The position numbers and the translations under genes are program-made. From NCBI GenBank assembly GCA_009704505.1, contig WLEB01000002.1, positions 1-64,000 of the forward strand: a stretch of 64,000 nucleotides of DNA, in the 5' to 3' direction. This document shows positions 9,795 through 20,538 of this stretch, in pieces. The stretch comes from Actinomycetota bacterium. GTDB lineage: Bacteria; Actinomycetota; Actinomycetes; Nanopelagicales; Nanopelagicaceae. Under the pieces are notes generated by a model that worked only from the letters and a program-made list of their open reading frames with translations, did not search any database and was not told where the DNA came from. Every line of letters starts with the position of its first letter. Position 1 is the stretch's first letter.

Positions 9795-10481
9795 CTGAGT
9801 TCTTCGCTCGCTGAGCAGCTGGGAGTAGATCTCGATCCAGCTTTGCTTGAATTGGCCTTCACCCATCGTTCATTTGCATATGAATCAGGAAGTAAAGAGA
9901 CAAATGAGCGTCTGGAATTCCTTGGCGATTCTGTATTGGGATTGATTGTTACCGAATCACTCTATAAGCGATACCCAGATTTTGATGAAAGTCGGCTTTC
10001 ACCTCTTCGTTCAGGTGTTGTAAATATGCGTGCTCTTGCCGATATCGCAAGAGGATTACAACTTGGAAGCCACATTCGTCTTGGTAAAGGTGAAGAAGTT
10101 ACAGGCGGAAGAGACAAACATTCACTTTTAGCCGATGCATTAGAGGCATTAATCGGTGCCATTTATTTGCAGTTTGGTTTTACTAAGTGCTCAGAAATAG
10201 TAGAAAAATTAATTACTCCTACTATGGATTCTGCTGTTGCCCGAGGTGCCGGTCTTGATGGCAAAACAGCGTTACAAGAGTTAGCCGCTGCACTTGGGAA
10301 AGGTGCACCCGAGTATGTTGTTAGTGAAGAGGGTCCTGATCACGATAAAAATTTCACTGCTACAGCAATGCTCGCAGGTCAAGTCCTGAGTCAAGGTGTT
10401 GGAAAGAGTAAGCGCGAGGCTGAGCAAGTGGCCGCACGTGGTGCATATGAAGCTTTAAAAATCGCCTTTCCACAGCCTTAA
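9795..10481 (+). CDS. rnc: Ribonuclease III; apparent CTG start (track ORF begins at TTG 9843)
   Basis: ERLEFLGDSVLGL signature; dsRBD C-terminus; in-frame upstream codons encode LSSSLAEQLGVDLDPA typical of RNase III N-termini. Confidence 0.9.
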   Translation: MSSSLAEQLGVDLDPALLELAFTHRSFAYESGSKETNERLEFLGDSVLGLIVTESLYKRYPDFDESRLSPLRSGVVNMRALADIARGLQLGSHIRLGKGEEVTGGRDKHSLLADALEALIGAIYLQFGFTKCSEIVEKLITPTMDSAVARGAGLDGKTALQELAAALGKGAPEYVVSEEGPDHDKNFTATAMLAGQVLSQGVGKSKREAEQVAARGAYEALKIAFPQP

Positions 10482-10521
10482 ATCTACGAAAATCCTGCGC
10501 TCGAAGCGATAGGTTTACCGC

Positions 10522-13500
10522 GTGTATTTGAAAAGTATGACGCTCAAGGGCTTTAAGTCCTTTGCTTCAGCGACCACTCTTCGACTCGAGCCGGGAATTA
10601 CATGCGTTGTCGGTCCTAACGGCTCTGGAAAATCAAACGTAGTCGATGCCCTTACCTGGGTTATGGGTGAACAAGGTGCCAAATCTTTACGCGGTGCCAA
10701 AATGGAAGATGTCATCTTTGCAGGCACAAGTGGCCGTGCACCTCTTGGGCGCGCTGAAGTTTCACTCACAATTGATAACACAGATGGCGCTCTCCCAATT
10801 GAGTATGCAGAAGTTACTATTTCAAGAATTTTGTTTAGAAACGGACAAAGTGAATATCAAATTAATGGAGAGGCTTCGCGTCTTCTAGATATCCAAGAAC
10901 TTCTTAGCGATTCTGGAATTGGCCGGGAAATGCACGTCATTGTTGGTCAAGGTCAATTAGATGCAATTTTGATGGCAACTCCAGAGGAGCGTCGTGGATT
11001 TATTGAGGAAGCTGCTGGTGTTTTAAAGCATAGAAAACGTAAAGAAAAGGCTTTGCGCAAACTTGACTCAATGCAGGCAAATCTTGCGCGTGTTCAAGAT
11101 CTTACCGTTGAGCTACGCAGACAGCTTCGCCCACTCGGTAAGCAAGCTGAGGTGGCTAAGAAGGCTGCAACAATTCAAGCAGATCTGCGTGATGCCAAAC
11201 TCCGCCTTTTTGCAGATGACTATATTTCTATGTCAAAGACTTTAGAGCTAGAAGTTGCTGATGAGAGTGCACTGAGAGAACAACGAGCAGTTGTTGAATC
11301 AGAACTAGAAACTATTCGCCGTCGTGAAGAGGCTTTGGATTCACAAGCTGCAATAGAAGGACCACAACTTGTTGCAGCTCAAGAACTTTATTACAACTTG
11401 AATTCATTACGTGAAAAATTTCGCGGAACACAAAGCCTGGCTCAGGAAAGATCTCGTTTTCTAAATGAAGAAGCAGAAGAGGCGCGCTCATCTGGTCGCG
11501 ATCCCCAGACATTAGACCTAGAGGCGCATGCATTACGCGAAGAAGAGCGAGAACTGCGTGCAAATGTTGAAGTAGCTAAGAACGCTCTTGCACAGGCAAC
11601 TGTGGCTTTAATTTCTGCCGAAGCGCTTTTGAAAAGCGATGAAGACACTATTGCAGCGGCTATGCGTGCGATTGCAGATGCGCGCGAAGGCACAGCCCGC
11701 CAAGAAGGTCACATTAAATCTTTAAATGCACGACTAGAAGCAATCGCCGAAGAGATCGCTCGATTAACTAAGTCTCGCAATGAAGCGCAGGCGCGAGTCG
11801 AGCAAGCACAACGTGAATATTCGACATATGAACTAGAGATTGCAGGTGCCGACTCTGGTGAATTAGGCCTTGATTCACTCTTTGAAAGCGCAAAATCTTC
11901 CCTGGAATCATCCAAACTAAAACTTACACAGCTACTGGAATCAGAACGTGCAGCAGATCGTGAACGAAACGCTGTTGAATCCAAATTGGAAGCGATAAAG
12001 CTGACATCTGAAAATCGAGATGGCGCCTCTGCGTTATTGAAAGATTCAAGGGGTGTTTCAATCATGGGCAGCGTTGCTGGTCTTATTGAAATAGATAAGG
12101 GGTGGGAGGCAGCTGCTGCGGCAGCACTAGGAAATTTCGCTGATGCAGTTGTCGTAAAGGATCTCTCTTCAGCTGTAACGGCGTTGACTACTTTGCGTCG
12201 AGAAAATCTGGGCCAGGCAGATGTCTTGGTTTATGAACCAGGAATGGTTCAAAAAGCTTCGATCCCTTCGGGCTTGAACTCATTATCAACGTATGTTCGC
12301 TCCAATTCAATCGGAGATTTACTCGCCTCCCTCTTGTCAGGAATAGTTGTTGCAGATGATGCAAATGCTGCAGAAGCCATCTTGCGATCTCACCCAGATG
12401 TAGTTGTTGTCACACGCGATGGTGACGTTGTTTCTAAAGGGCGTGCAACTGGCGGATCAAAATCTTCATCCTCACTCATCGAAATCACAGCACTGATCAG
12501 CAGTTTAGAAAGTAAATTACAAGAGATAATTCATGATTGTGATCGCTTGAAGTTTGAAATTGCTTCTGCAAATACCGAAATTGCATCCAGACAAAGTGGA
12601 TTTGACTCAGCCCTATCAAAACTCAATGAGTCTGATGCTCGAATCGCTGCATTGACTGAACAATTGGCAGTATCTGGACAAAACATGAAATCCTCAATGG
12701 CAGAAGTCGAACGTTTAGATAGATCCATCAATGAAGCAAATGCAACCAAATCTCGTGATGAGGGTGAAATTGTCATTGCTCAAAACCAACTACAACAGCG
12801 TGGTGAAGTAGTAGAACCGGATCATTCACGGACAGAGCAACTGCGAAGCCAGGTCACTACCGCCAGAACTGCTGAAGTTGAAGCAAGACTTGCCGTTAGA
12901 ACGATTGAAGAGAGAGTTGATTCGGTTGCAGCTCGTGCGTTAGGTCTAGAAAGATCTGCTCAAGCAGAACGTGATGCATCAGAGCGCGCGGTTCTACGTC
13001 GTAGCACCCGCGCACGTGCTGCTGTAATTTCTCAAGCCGTCGCTGAATCTGCCTATGAAGTCCTTATTCATTTAGAACGTTCAATTTCAAAAGCAGCAAT
13101 AGAGCGTTCTCGACTTGATGAATCACGCGTAAGCCGCGAAGGTGAGACTTTATCCGTACGCTCGCGTGGTCGAGAGTTAACAATCCAACTTGAATCTTTG
13201 ACATCTAGTGTCCATAAAGATGAAATTGCCCGTGCCGAACAGCGGTTGCGAATTGAAACTCTGGAGAGCAAAACTCTAGAAGAGTTCGGGGTAGATGCCC
13301 AAACATTGATTAGTGAGTATGGGCCTGATAAAGATGTTCCTACTTTTCATGAAACTGATGAAGGCGAGATTATCTCTACAGAGATGGTTCCATATCGCCG
13401 AGATCAGCAACAAAAGAGATTGGCTGCTGCTGAAAGATCTCTCAACTTGCTAGGAAAGATCAATCCACTGGCACTTGAAGAGTACACATCATTGGAAGAG

Positions 13501-14058
13501 CGGTTAAAGTTTTTGGCAGAACAGTTAGAGGATCTGAAAAATACCAAAAAAGACCTTCTCGACATCATTAAAGAAGTTGATGATCGAGTGCAGTCAATTT
13601 TCATGGAAGCTTACCTAGAGACTGCAAAGCATTTCGAAGATATCTTCTCTCGACTATTTCCTGGTGGAGATGGCCGCCTTATTTTGACCGATCCAGATAA
13701 CCCACTCACGAGTGGTGTTGATGTTGAGGCCCGCCCACCTGGAAAACGAGTAAAACGTCTTTCACTGTTATCAGGTGGAGAAAAATCCTTGACGGCCGTT
13801 GCGATGCTTGTTGCAATCTTTAAGGCCCGCCCAAGTCCGTTCTATGTTCTAGATGAAGTTGAAGCCGCACTTGACGATGTTAACTTGGGAAGATTATTGG
13901 GCGTATTAGAAGAGCTGCGTGCTAGTTCTCAATTAATAATTATTACTCACCAAAAACGAACCATGGAAATTGCAGATGCTTTGTACGGTGTAACAATGCG
14001 CGGAGATGGTGTGACAGAGGTTATTTCTCAGCGCCTTCGCGAATCTGACGCAAGTTAA
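10522..14058 (+). CDS. smc: Chromosome segregation SMC protein
   Basis: Walker A GPNGSGKSNVVDA; hinge; LSGGEKSLTAVAMLVAIF; VLDEVEAALDD. Confidence 0.98.
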   Translation: MYLKSMTLKGFKSFASATTLRLEPGITCVVGPNGSGKSNVVDALTWVMGEQGAKSLRGAKMEDVIFAGTSGRAPLGRAEVSLTIDNTDGALPIEYAEVTISRILFRNGQSEYQINGEASRLLDIQELLSDSGIGREMHVIVGQGQLDAILMATPEERRGFIEEAAGVLKHRKRKEKALRKLDSMQANLARVQDLTVELRRQLRPLGKQAEVAKKAATIQADLRDAKLRLFADDYISMSKTLELEVADESALREQRAVVESELETIRRREEALDSQAAIEGPQLVAAQELYYNLNSLREKFRGTQSLAQERSRFLNEEAEEARSSGRDPQTLDLEAHALREEERELRANVEVAKNALAQATVALISAEALLKSDEDTIAAAMRAIADAREGTARQEGHIKSLNARLEAIAEEIARLTKSRNEAQARVEQAQREYSTYELEIAGADSGELGLDSLFESAKSSLESSKLKLTQLLESERAADRERNAVESKLEAIKLTSENRDGASALLKDSRGVSIMGSVAGLIEIDKGWEAAAAAALGNFADAVVVKDLSSAVTALTTLRRENLGQADVLVYEPGMVQKASIPSGLNSLSTYVRSNSIGDLLASLLSGIVVADDANAAEAILRSHPDVVVVTRDGDVVSKGRATGGSKSSSSLIEITALISSLESKLQEIIHDCDRLKFEIASANTEIASRQSGFDSALSKLNESDARIAALTEQLAVSGQNMKSSMAEVERLDRSINEANATKSRDEGEIVIAQNQLQQRGEVVEPDHSRTEQLRSQVTTARTAEVEARLAVRTIEERVDSVAARALGLERSAQAERDASERAVLRRSTRARAAVISQAVAESAYEVLIHLERSISKAAIERSRLDESRVSREGETLSVRSRGRELTIQLESLTSSVHKDEIARAEQRLRIETLESKTLEEFGVDAQTLISEYGPDKDVPTFHETDEGEIISTEMVPYRRDQQQKRLAAAERSLNLLGKINPLALEEYTSLEERLKFLAEQLEDLKNTKKDLLDIIKEVDDRVQSIFMEAYLETAKHFEDIFSRLFPGGDGRLILTDPDNPLTSGVDVEARPPGKRVKRLSLLSGGEKSLTAVAMLVAIFKARPSPFYVLDEVEAALDDVNLGRLLGVLEELRASSQLIIITHQKRTMEIADALYGVTMRGDGVTEVISQRLRESDAS

Positions 14059-14069
14059 AGGTTTTCTTA

Positions 14070-14906
14070 ATGGCGATTTTCACCAAGTTAATTGCACGAA
14101 TAAAAGGCAATAAAGATTCTTTCTCTTCTGATTGGTCGGAATTAGAGTCAGAACTTATTCAGGCAGATCTGGGACCCTCACTAGCTGCTGAGTGCATTGA
14201 ACAGGCAAAAAAGTTAAGTACTGATTCACCACAAGAGTCTCTGCTTCAGTTTTTGGCCAGCAAACTCTCGAAAAGATCACATGAAATGAACTTATCTAAG
14301 GCAACTTCGACGATTTTAGTAGTTGGCGTCAACGGGACAGGTAAAACGACTTCAGTAGCAAAGCTTGCATCATTTTATAAATCTTCTGGGAAAAGCGTTC
14401 TTTTGGCAGCCGGTGATACTTTTCGAGCAGCTGCTGTAGAACAGTTAAAAACTTGGGGAACGCGTATTGATGTTCCTGTTATATCTGGGCAAGAAAATGG
14501 TGATCCGGCCTCTGTTGCCTTTGATGCAGCAAAGTTTGCACAGACAAACAATATAGAGATTTTGATTATTGATACTGCAGGTCGCTTACACAATAAAAGT
14601 GATCTCATGTCAGAGCTAGCTAAGGTAAAGCGAGTTGTTGAAAAAACTTCGCCAATCAGTGAAGTTCTATTAGTTATTGATGCAACAACGGGACAAAATG
14701 GTTTAATGCAAGCAAAAATCTTTGCAGAAAGCGTTGATGTAACGGGTGTGATTCTTACCAAGATGGATGGAAGTGCCAGGGGTGGGGTGGCTCTAGCCAT
14801 AGAGGCAGATCTGGATATCCCGATTAAATGGATTGGATCAGGGGAGTCAGAAAGCGATTTTTCTCCCTTTGATCCCGACGTCTATCTCAAATCTCTGCTT
14901 TCGTAA
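14070..14906 (+). CDS. ftsY: Signal recognition particle receptor FtsY (short, NG domain only)
   Basis: GVNGTGKTTSVAKLA, DTAGRLHNKSDLM, TKMDGSARGG. Confidence 0.95.
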   Translation: MAIFTKLIARIKGNKDSFSSDWSELESELIQADLGPSLAAECIEQAKKLSTDSPQESLLQFLASKLSKRSHEMNLSKATSTILVVGVNGTGKTTSVAKLASFYKSSGKSVLLAAGDTFRAAAVEQLKTWGTRIDVPVISGQENGDPASVAFDAAKFAQTNNIEILIIDTAGRLHNKSDLMSELAKVKRVVEKTSPISEVLLVIDATTGQNGLMQAKIFAESVDVTGVILTKMDGSARGGVALAIEADLDIPIKWIGSGESESDFSPFDPDVYLKSLLS

Positions 14907-14949
14907 CCCATTTGTAACACTTCATCTTAATTTGTCACACCCTCGAAAC
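14903..14949 (+). promoter_or_regulatory. Candidate GlnR-type boxes upstream of amt
   Basis: GTAAC-n6-GTAAC (14903-14918) and GTCAC-n6-GAAAC (14934-14949). Confidence 0.5.
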
Positions 14950-15050
14950 CCACCTAGGCATCGTCTGTAACCCACCAGTAAGAAGGTAAGGCCTAATCAA
15001 AGGCTCTCAATGTTGAGAATTCACCTTGTGAAAATAAGGCGGTAAATATT

Positions 15051-16681
<1,631 letters not shown>

Positions 16682-16689
16682 TAGTAACA

Positions 16690-16748
16690 ATATGAGTATC
16701 TGCGATAGTCGAAATTTTTGAGATGGGAGCTATCGCAGATACTCATAT
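16690..16748. repeat. Perfect 19-bp inverted repeat (stem-loop, 21-nt loop)
   Basis: ATATGAGTATCTGCGATAG ... CTATCGCAGATACTCATAT. Confidence 0.95.
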
Positions 16749-16814
16749 GAATTTTGGTCGCTAGTACTGATCATTTCGCAACTTCTCCTGGCTCTCAAGT
16801 ACTCTGCTCCCATT

Positions 16815-18272
16815 ATGTTTGAATCCATAGCCTCCAAATTTAGCAGTGCCTTTTCATCGTTGCGCGCTAAGGGCAAAATCTCTGCAGCAGATATCGATAC
16901 GGTTTGTAGCCAAATTATGACTGCGCTTTTAGATTCAGATGTAGCCGTTCAAGTGGTCGACAAGTTCATTCTCGACGTTAAAGAGAAATCCTTAGGCGCT
17001 CTTCCAACTTTGCAGTCAGGTTCAAATCAAGCTAATGCAATTTTTGAGATTGTTAATAAAGAGTTAGTTGAAATACTTGGAGGATCAACTCGTCGCATTC
17101 GAATGGCAAAAAATCCTCCCACCGTAATTATGTTGGCAGGACTTCAAGGGGCAGGTAAAACAACGCTGGCCGGTAAATTAGCTAAGTACTTCGCTGATCA
17201 GGGAGACACACCGATACTTGTAGCAGCTGATTTGCAGCGACCAAATGCGGTAACTCAACTTCAAGTAGTTGGACAATCAATTAATGTTCCTGTTTTTGCG
17301 CCAGAGGTTGGAAATGGTGTTGGCGATCCAGTGACAGTTGCAAAAGCTGGCGTAGATCATGCCAAATCCAAACTGCATAGCGTGGTCATCATTGATACGG
17401 CCGGTCGATTGGGTGTGGATGAAGAGTTAATGAAGCAGGCATCAAAAGTACGTGATGCAGTCAATCCACATGAAATACTTTTTGTTGTCGATGCAATGAT
17501 TGGCCAAGACGCAGTTCCAACGGCTCAAGCATTTTTAGATGGTGTCGGATTTGATGGTGTAGTACTTACAAAACTAGATGGTGATGCCAGAGGCGGCGCC
17601 GCTCTATCGATTGCTTCCCTAACTAAACGCCCAATTATGTTTGCATCTACTGGTGAAAAGATGCAAGATTTTGATGTTTTTTATCCAGAGCGGATGGCTT
17701 CACGAATTTTGGGGCTAGGCGATGTTGCAACGTTAGCTGAGCAAGCAAAGAAGGCATTTGATTCAGAGAGCTCTGCAAAACTTGAAGAGAAGTTTGTACG
17801 CGGCGAAGAGTTCACCTTTGAAGATTTCTTGGAACAGCTACAAGCCATGTCAAAGATGGGCAACATGTCCAAACTGCTAGGAATGCTTCCTGGAGCGGGA
17901 GCAATGAAAAAGCAGATTGAAAATTTCGATGAAGGCGAGATTGTTCGCTCAAGGGCAATTGTTGAATCAATGACTCCAATGGAGCGATCAAATCCAAAGC
18001 TGCTTAATGGATCACGACGTGCCCGAATTGCACGTGGAAGTGGTCGCAATGTTTCTGATGTGAACAATCTTGTCGATCGCTTTGCAGCTGCACAAAAATT
18101 AATGAAGCAAGTCAGAACTTCAGGAATGCCACCTGGTATGCCGGCCGGAATGAATGCCGGTGGAATACCTGCTATGCCTGCAGGATTCGGTGGCTCCACC
18201 AAAAATAAGTCGAATACGAAGAAAAAATCCAAGTCTGGTAACCCAGCTAAGCGAGCGCTCGAAGAGGGATAG
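16815..18272 (+). CDS. ffh: Signal recognition particle protein
   Basis: GLQGAGKTTLAGKLAKYF, DTAGRLGVDEELM, Met-rich M domain with GMPPGMPAGMNAGG tail. Confidence 0.97.
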   Translation: MFESIASKFSSAFSSLRAKGKISAADIDTVCSQIMTALLDSDVAVQVVDKFILDVKEKSLGALPTLQSGSNQANAIFEIVNKELVEILGGSTRRIRMAKNPPTVIMLAGLQGAGKTTLAGKLAKYFADQGDTPILVAADLQRPNAVTQLQVVGQSINVPVFAPEVGNGVGDPVTVAKAGVDHAKSKLHSVVIIDTAGRLGVDEELMKQASKVRDAVNPHEILFVVDAMIGQDAVPTAQAFLDGVGFDGVVLTKLDGDARGGAALSIASLTKRPIMFASTGEKMQDFDVFYPERMASRILGLGDVATLAEQAKKAFDSESSAKLEEKFVRGEEFTFEDFLEQLQAMSKMGNMSKLLGMLPGAGAMKKQIENFDEGEIVRSRAIVESMTPMERSNPKLLNGSRRARIARGSGRNVSDVNNLVDRFAAAQKLMKQVRTSGMPPGMPAGMNAGGIPAMPAGFGGSTKNKSNTKKKSKSGNPAKRALEEG

Positions 18273-18305
18273 AAGGAGAAACCAAGCCTTTGTGCTGGCT
18301 TAATT

Positions 18306-18386
18306 GCCCCATGAACTGGATCTAAGGCAGGCCCGATTTCCTTCTCGGCGCAGTAGATGGCAGAATTACGAGCCTGTTGATGGGGC
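18306..18386 (+). ncRNA. Candidate structured RNA element between ffh and rpsP
   Basis: Nested helices GCCCCAT(18306-18312)/ATGGGGC(18380-18386), CAGGC(18328-18332)/GCCTG(18372-18376), CCGA(18333-18336)/TCGG(18345-18348). Confidence 0.35.
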
Positions 18387-18489
18387 CCTCTACCCCCGTT
18401 CAACATCCATTACCGATAGTTACGGATTTTGATTGCGCACCCCGCTGCATTCATCACTCGTGACACACAAATACAGGAGTACAACTTTC

Positions 18490-19050
18490 TTGGCTACAAA
18501 AATTCGTTTAATGCGCATGGGCAAGATCCGCACACCATTTTTCCGTGTAGTGGTTACAGACTCACGCAAGGCACGTAACGGTCTTTCAATTGAGGAGATT
18601 GGTCGCTACGTTCCAGGACAGGAACCATCACTTATCGAGATTAACTCTGAGCGCGCTCAGTACTGGCTCGGAGTTGGTGCACAGCCATCAGAGGCAGTTG
18701 CAGCACTTCTTAAGGTAACTGGTGATTGGCAGAAATTTAAAGGTCTTCCAGGTAGTGAAGGAACTCTTCGTGTGGCAGCAGTTAAACCTGCAAAGAGCGT
18801 TGCATATGAAGCTGCAATGAAAGCAGCAGCAGCTGAACCTGCAGAAGGTGCAACTACTATGAAGAAAAAGGCACAGGAAAAGCTTGCAGCAAAAGCTAAC
18901 CCTGTTGTCGAAGAGCCAGTTGTTGAAGCAACACCAGAAGCAGTTGTTGAAGCAACACCAGAAGCAGTTGTTGAATCAACACCGGAAGCAACTCCAGATG
19001 TAGTAGCAGAGCCAGTTGCAGAGGTATCTTCAGAAGCGGCGCCTGAATAA
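18490..19050 (+). CDS. rpsP: 30S ribosomal protein S16 with acidic repeat-containing C-terminal extension
   Basis: TTG start, (M)[40 protein letters not shown]-terminal VVEATPEA repeats. Confidence 0.95.
   Translation: MATKIRLMRMGKIRTPFFRVVVTDSRKARNGLSIEEIGRYVPGQEPSLIEINSERAQYWLGVGAQPSEAVAALLKVTGDWQKFKGLPGSEGTLRVAAVKPAKSVAYEAAMKAAAAEPAEGATTMKKKAQEKLAAKANPVVEEPVVEATPEAVVEATPEAVVESTPEATPDVVAEPVAEVSSEAAPE
18917..18988 (+). repeat. 3 x 24-bp tandem repeat in rpsP
   Basis: cagttgttgaagcaacaccagaag twice exact plus one diverged copy. Confidence 0.95.
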
Positions 19051-19052
19051 CA

Positions 19053-19292
19053 ATGATGGACGAAGCTTTAGAGCATCTAGTAAAAGGAATCGTTGATAAT
19101 CCTGACGACGTTGTTGTCAAGGAAGTTAATCATCGTCGTGGAACAACGTTGGAAGTTCACGTTAATCCTGAAGATATCGGAAAAGTTATTGGCCGAAATG
19201 GTCGTACTGCAAAGGCGCTTCGCACCGTTGTAAGTGCGCTCGCAGGTCGTACCGTGCGCGTCGATCTCATCGAGACCGACGAAGCCAGATAG
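19053..19292 (+). CDS. KH-domain RNA-binding protein (KhpA-like)
   Basis: IGKVIGRNGRTAKALRTVVSA KH motif; between rpsP and rimM. Confidence 0.93.
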   Translation: MMDEALEHLVKGIVDNPDDVVVKEVNHRRGTTLEVHVNPEDIGKVIGRNGRTAKALRTVVSALAGRTVRVDLIETDEAR

Positions 19293-19294
19293 CG

Positions 19295-19795
19295 ATGCGC
19301 TTGCTCGTGGGGCGAATCGGTCGCGCTCACGGAATTCTTGGCGAAGCAACGATTGAGGTTCGAACTGATGAACCTGATCGCCGTTTTGCGATCGGAAACC
19401 AAGTGTCAACTGACACCCATGGAGATTTAAAAATTATCTCCGGCCGAGTTCATAATGGAATATTGCTCCTTGGCTTTGATGGATTCAATGATCGAAATGC
19501 TATTGAGAAACTACGAGATACTCTTTTATATGCAGAAGTTGATATCAACGAAACTAGTGATGTGGAAGATGAGTATCACGTACTTCAACTTATCGGGTGC
19601 CAGGCGATACTCGAAAATGGCAAAGTATTTGGCGAAGTAACCGATGTCATTAATCTTCCTGGACAGGATTTGCTGGCAGTAAAGACCAATAATGGTGAAC
19701 AATTGATTCCTTTTGTTCACCAATTAGTGCCCACGGTTGATATTGCAAACAAGAAAATTACAGTAATCCCACCAGCTCTAACGGAGCGAGATTAA
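19295..19795 (+). CDS. rimM: Ribosome maturation factor RimM
   Basis: LLVGRIGRAHGILGEATIEVRTDEPDRRF; PRC-barrel C-terminus. Confidence 0.93.
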   Translation: MRLLVGRIGRAHGILGEATIEVRTDEPDRRFAIGNQVSTDTHGDLKIISGRVHNGILLLGFDGFNDRNAIEKLRDTLLYAEVDINETSDVEDEYHVLQLIGCQAILENGKVFGEVTDVINLPGQDLLAVKTNNGEQLIPFVHQLVPTVDIANKKITVIPPALTERD

Positions 19796-20464
19796 ATGAA
19801 AATTGATGTAGTCACAATCTTTCCGGAGTACTTAGCCCCACTGCAACTCTCCCTGCTTGGAAAAGCTCAAGAACAAGAGATCATCGAAATAAATGTTCAC
19901 GACTTGAGATCCAATGCAAATGATAATCACCACGCTGTCGATGACACACCATACGGTGGCGGTGCCGGAATGGTGATGCTGCCTGAAATATGGGGCCAGG
20001 CTTTAGATCCATTAATGAATCAAGATTCTGATCTAATCATTCTTACACCAGCAGGAAAGCGTTTTGATCAGCCGATGGCTTCAAAGTTCTCTAATGCGTC
20101 GCACCTTGTTTTTGCATGCGGGCGATATGAAGGTATCGATGATCGCGTTCGTATGCACTATGAAAACAAAGGGCATCGAGTGCATGAAGTATCTATTGGT
20201 GACTATGTATTAGGTGGTGGCGAGGTAGCAGCGTTAGTGATGATTGAGGCTATTACTCGATTAATTCCTGGAGTTCTTGGAAATCCTGAATCACTTGCAC
20301 AGGAGTCTCACAATGATGAGGGCTATCTTGAATATCCTAATTTCACTAAACCAGCTAACTGGCGTGATCTACAGGTACCAGATGTCCTGCTGAGTGGAAA
20401 TCACAAGGAAATTGAAAAATGGCGTTCAGAGCAGGCCGCTGAGCGCGCAAAAAAGAATCGTTAG
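19796..20464 (+). CDS. trmD: tRNA (guanine37-N1)-methyltransferase
   Basis: MKIDVVTIFPEYLAPL; DDTPYGGGAGMVM; CGRYEGIDDRV; GDYVLGGGE. Confidence 0.96.
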   Translation: MKIDVVTIFPEYLAPLQLSLLGKAQEQEIIEINVHDLRSNANDNHHAVDDTPYGGGAGMVMLPEIWGQALDPLMNQDSDLIILTPAGKRFDQPMASKFSNASHLVFACGRYEGIDDRVRMHYENKGHRVHEVSIGDYVLGGGEVAALVMIEAITRLIPGVLGNPESLAQESHNDEGYLEYPNFTKPANWRDLQVPDVLLSGNHKEIEKWRSEQAAERAKKNR

Positions 20465-20538
20465 CAATTCACATTAATGAAAACTATGCGAGCAAGTAGA
20501 GTTAGCAGTATGTGCAGAAAAATAGAAAACAAGCTGCC

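Noticed and set aside
18306-18386. Possible tRNA: 7-bp terminal helix GCCCCAT/ATGGGGC, 81 nt apart
   Set aside because: No T-arm GGTTCRANNCC and no convincing anticodon arm on either strand; kept only as a generic structured element
17681-18406. 241-aa minus-strand ORF opposite ffh
   Set aside because: Shadow ORF antisense to the ffh M domain; low-complexity translation and no recognisable family
18283-18432. SRP RNA (ffs) next to ffh
   Set aside because: No conserved SRP RNA core (e.g. AGGTCAGG...GGAAGCAGCC) seen on either strand
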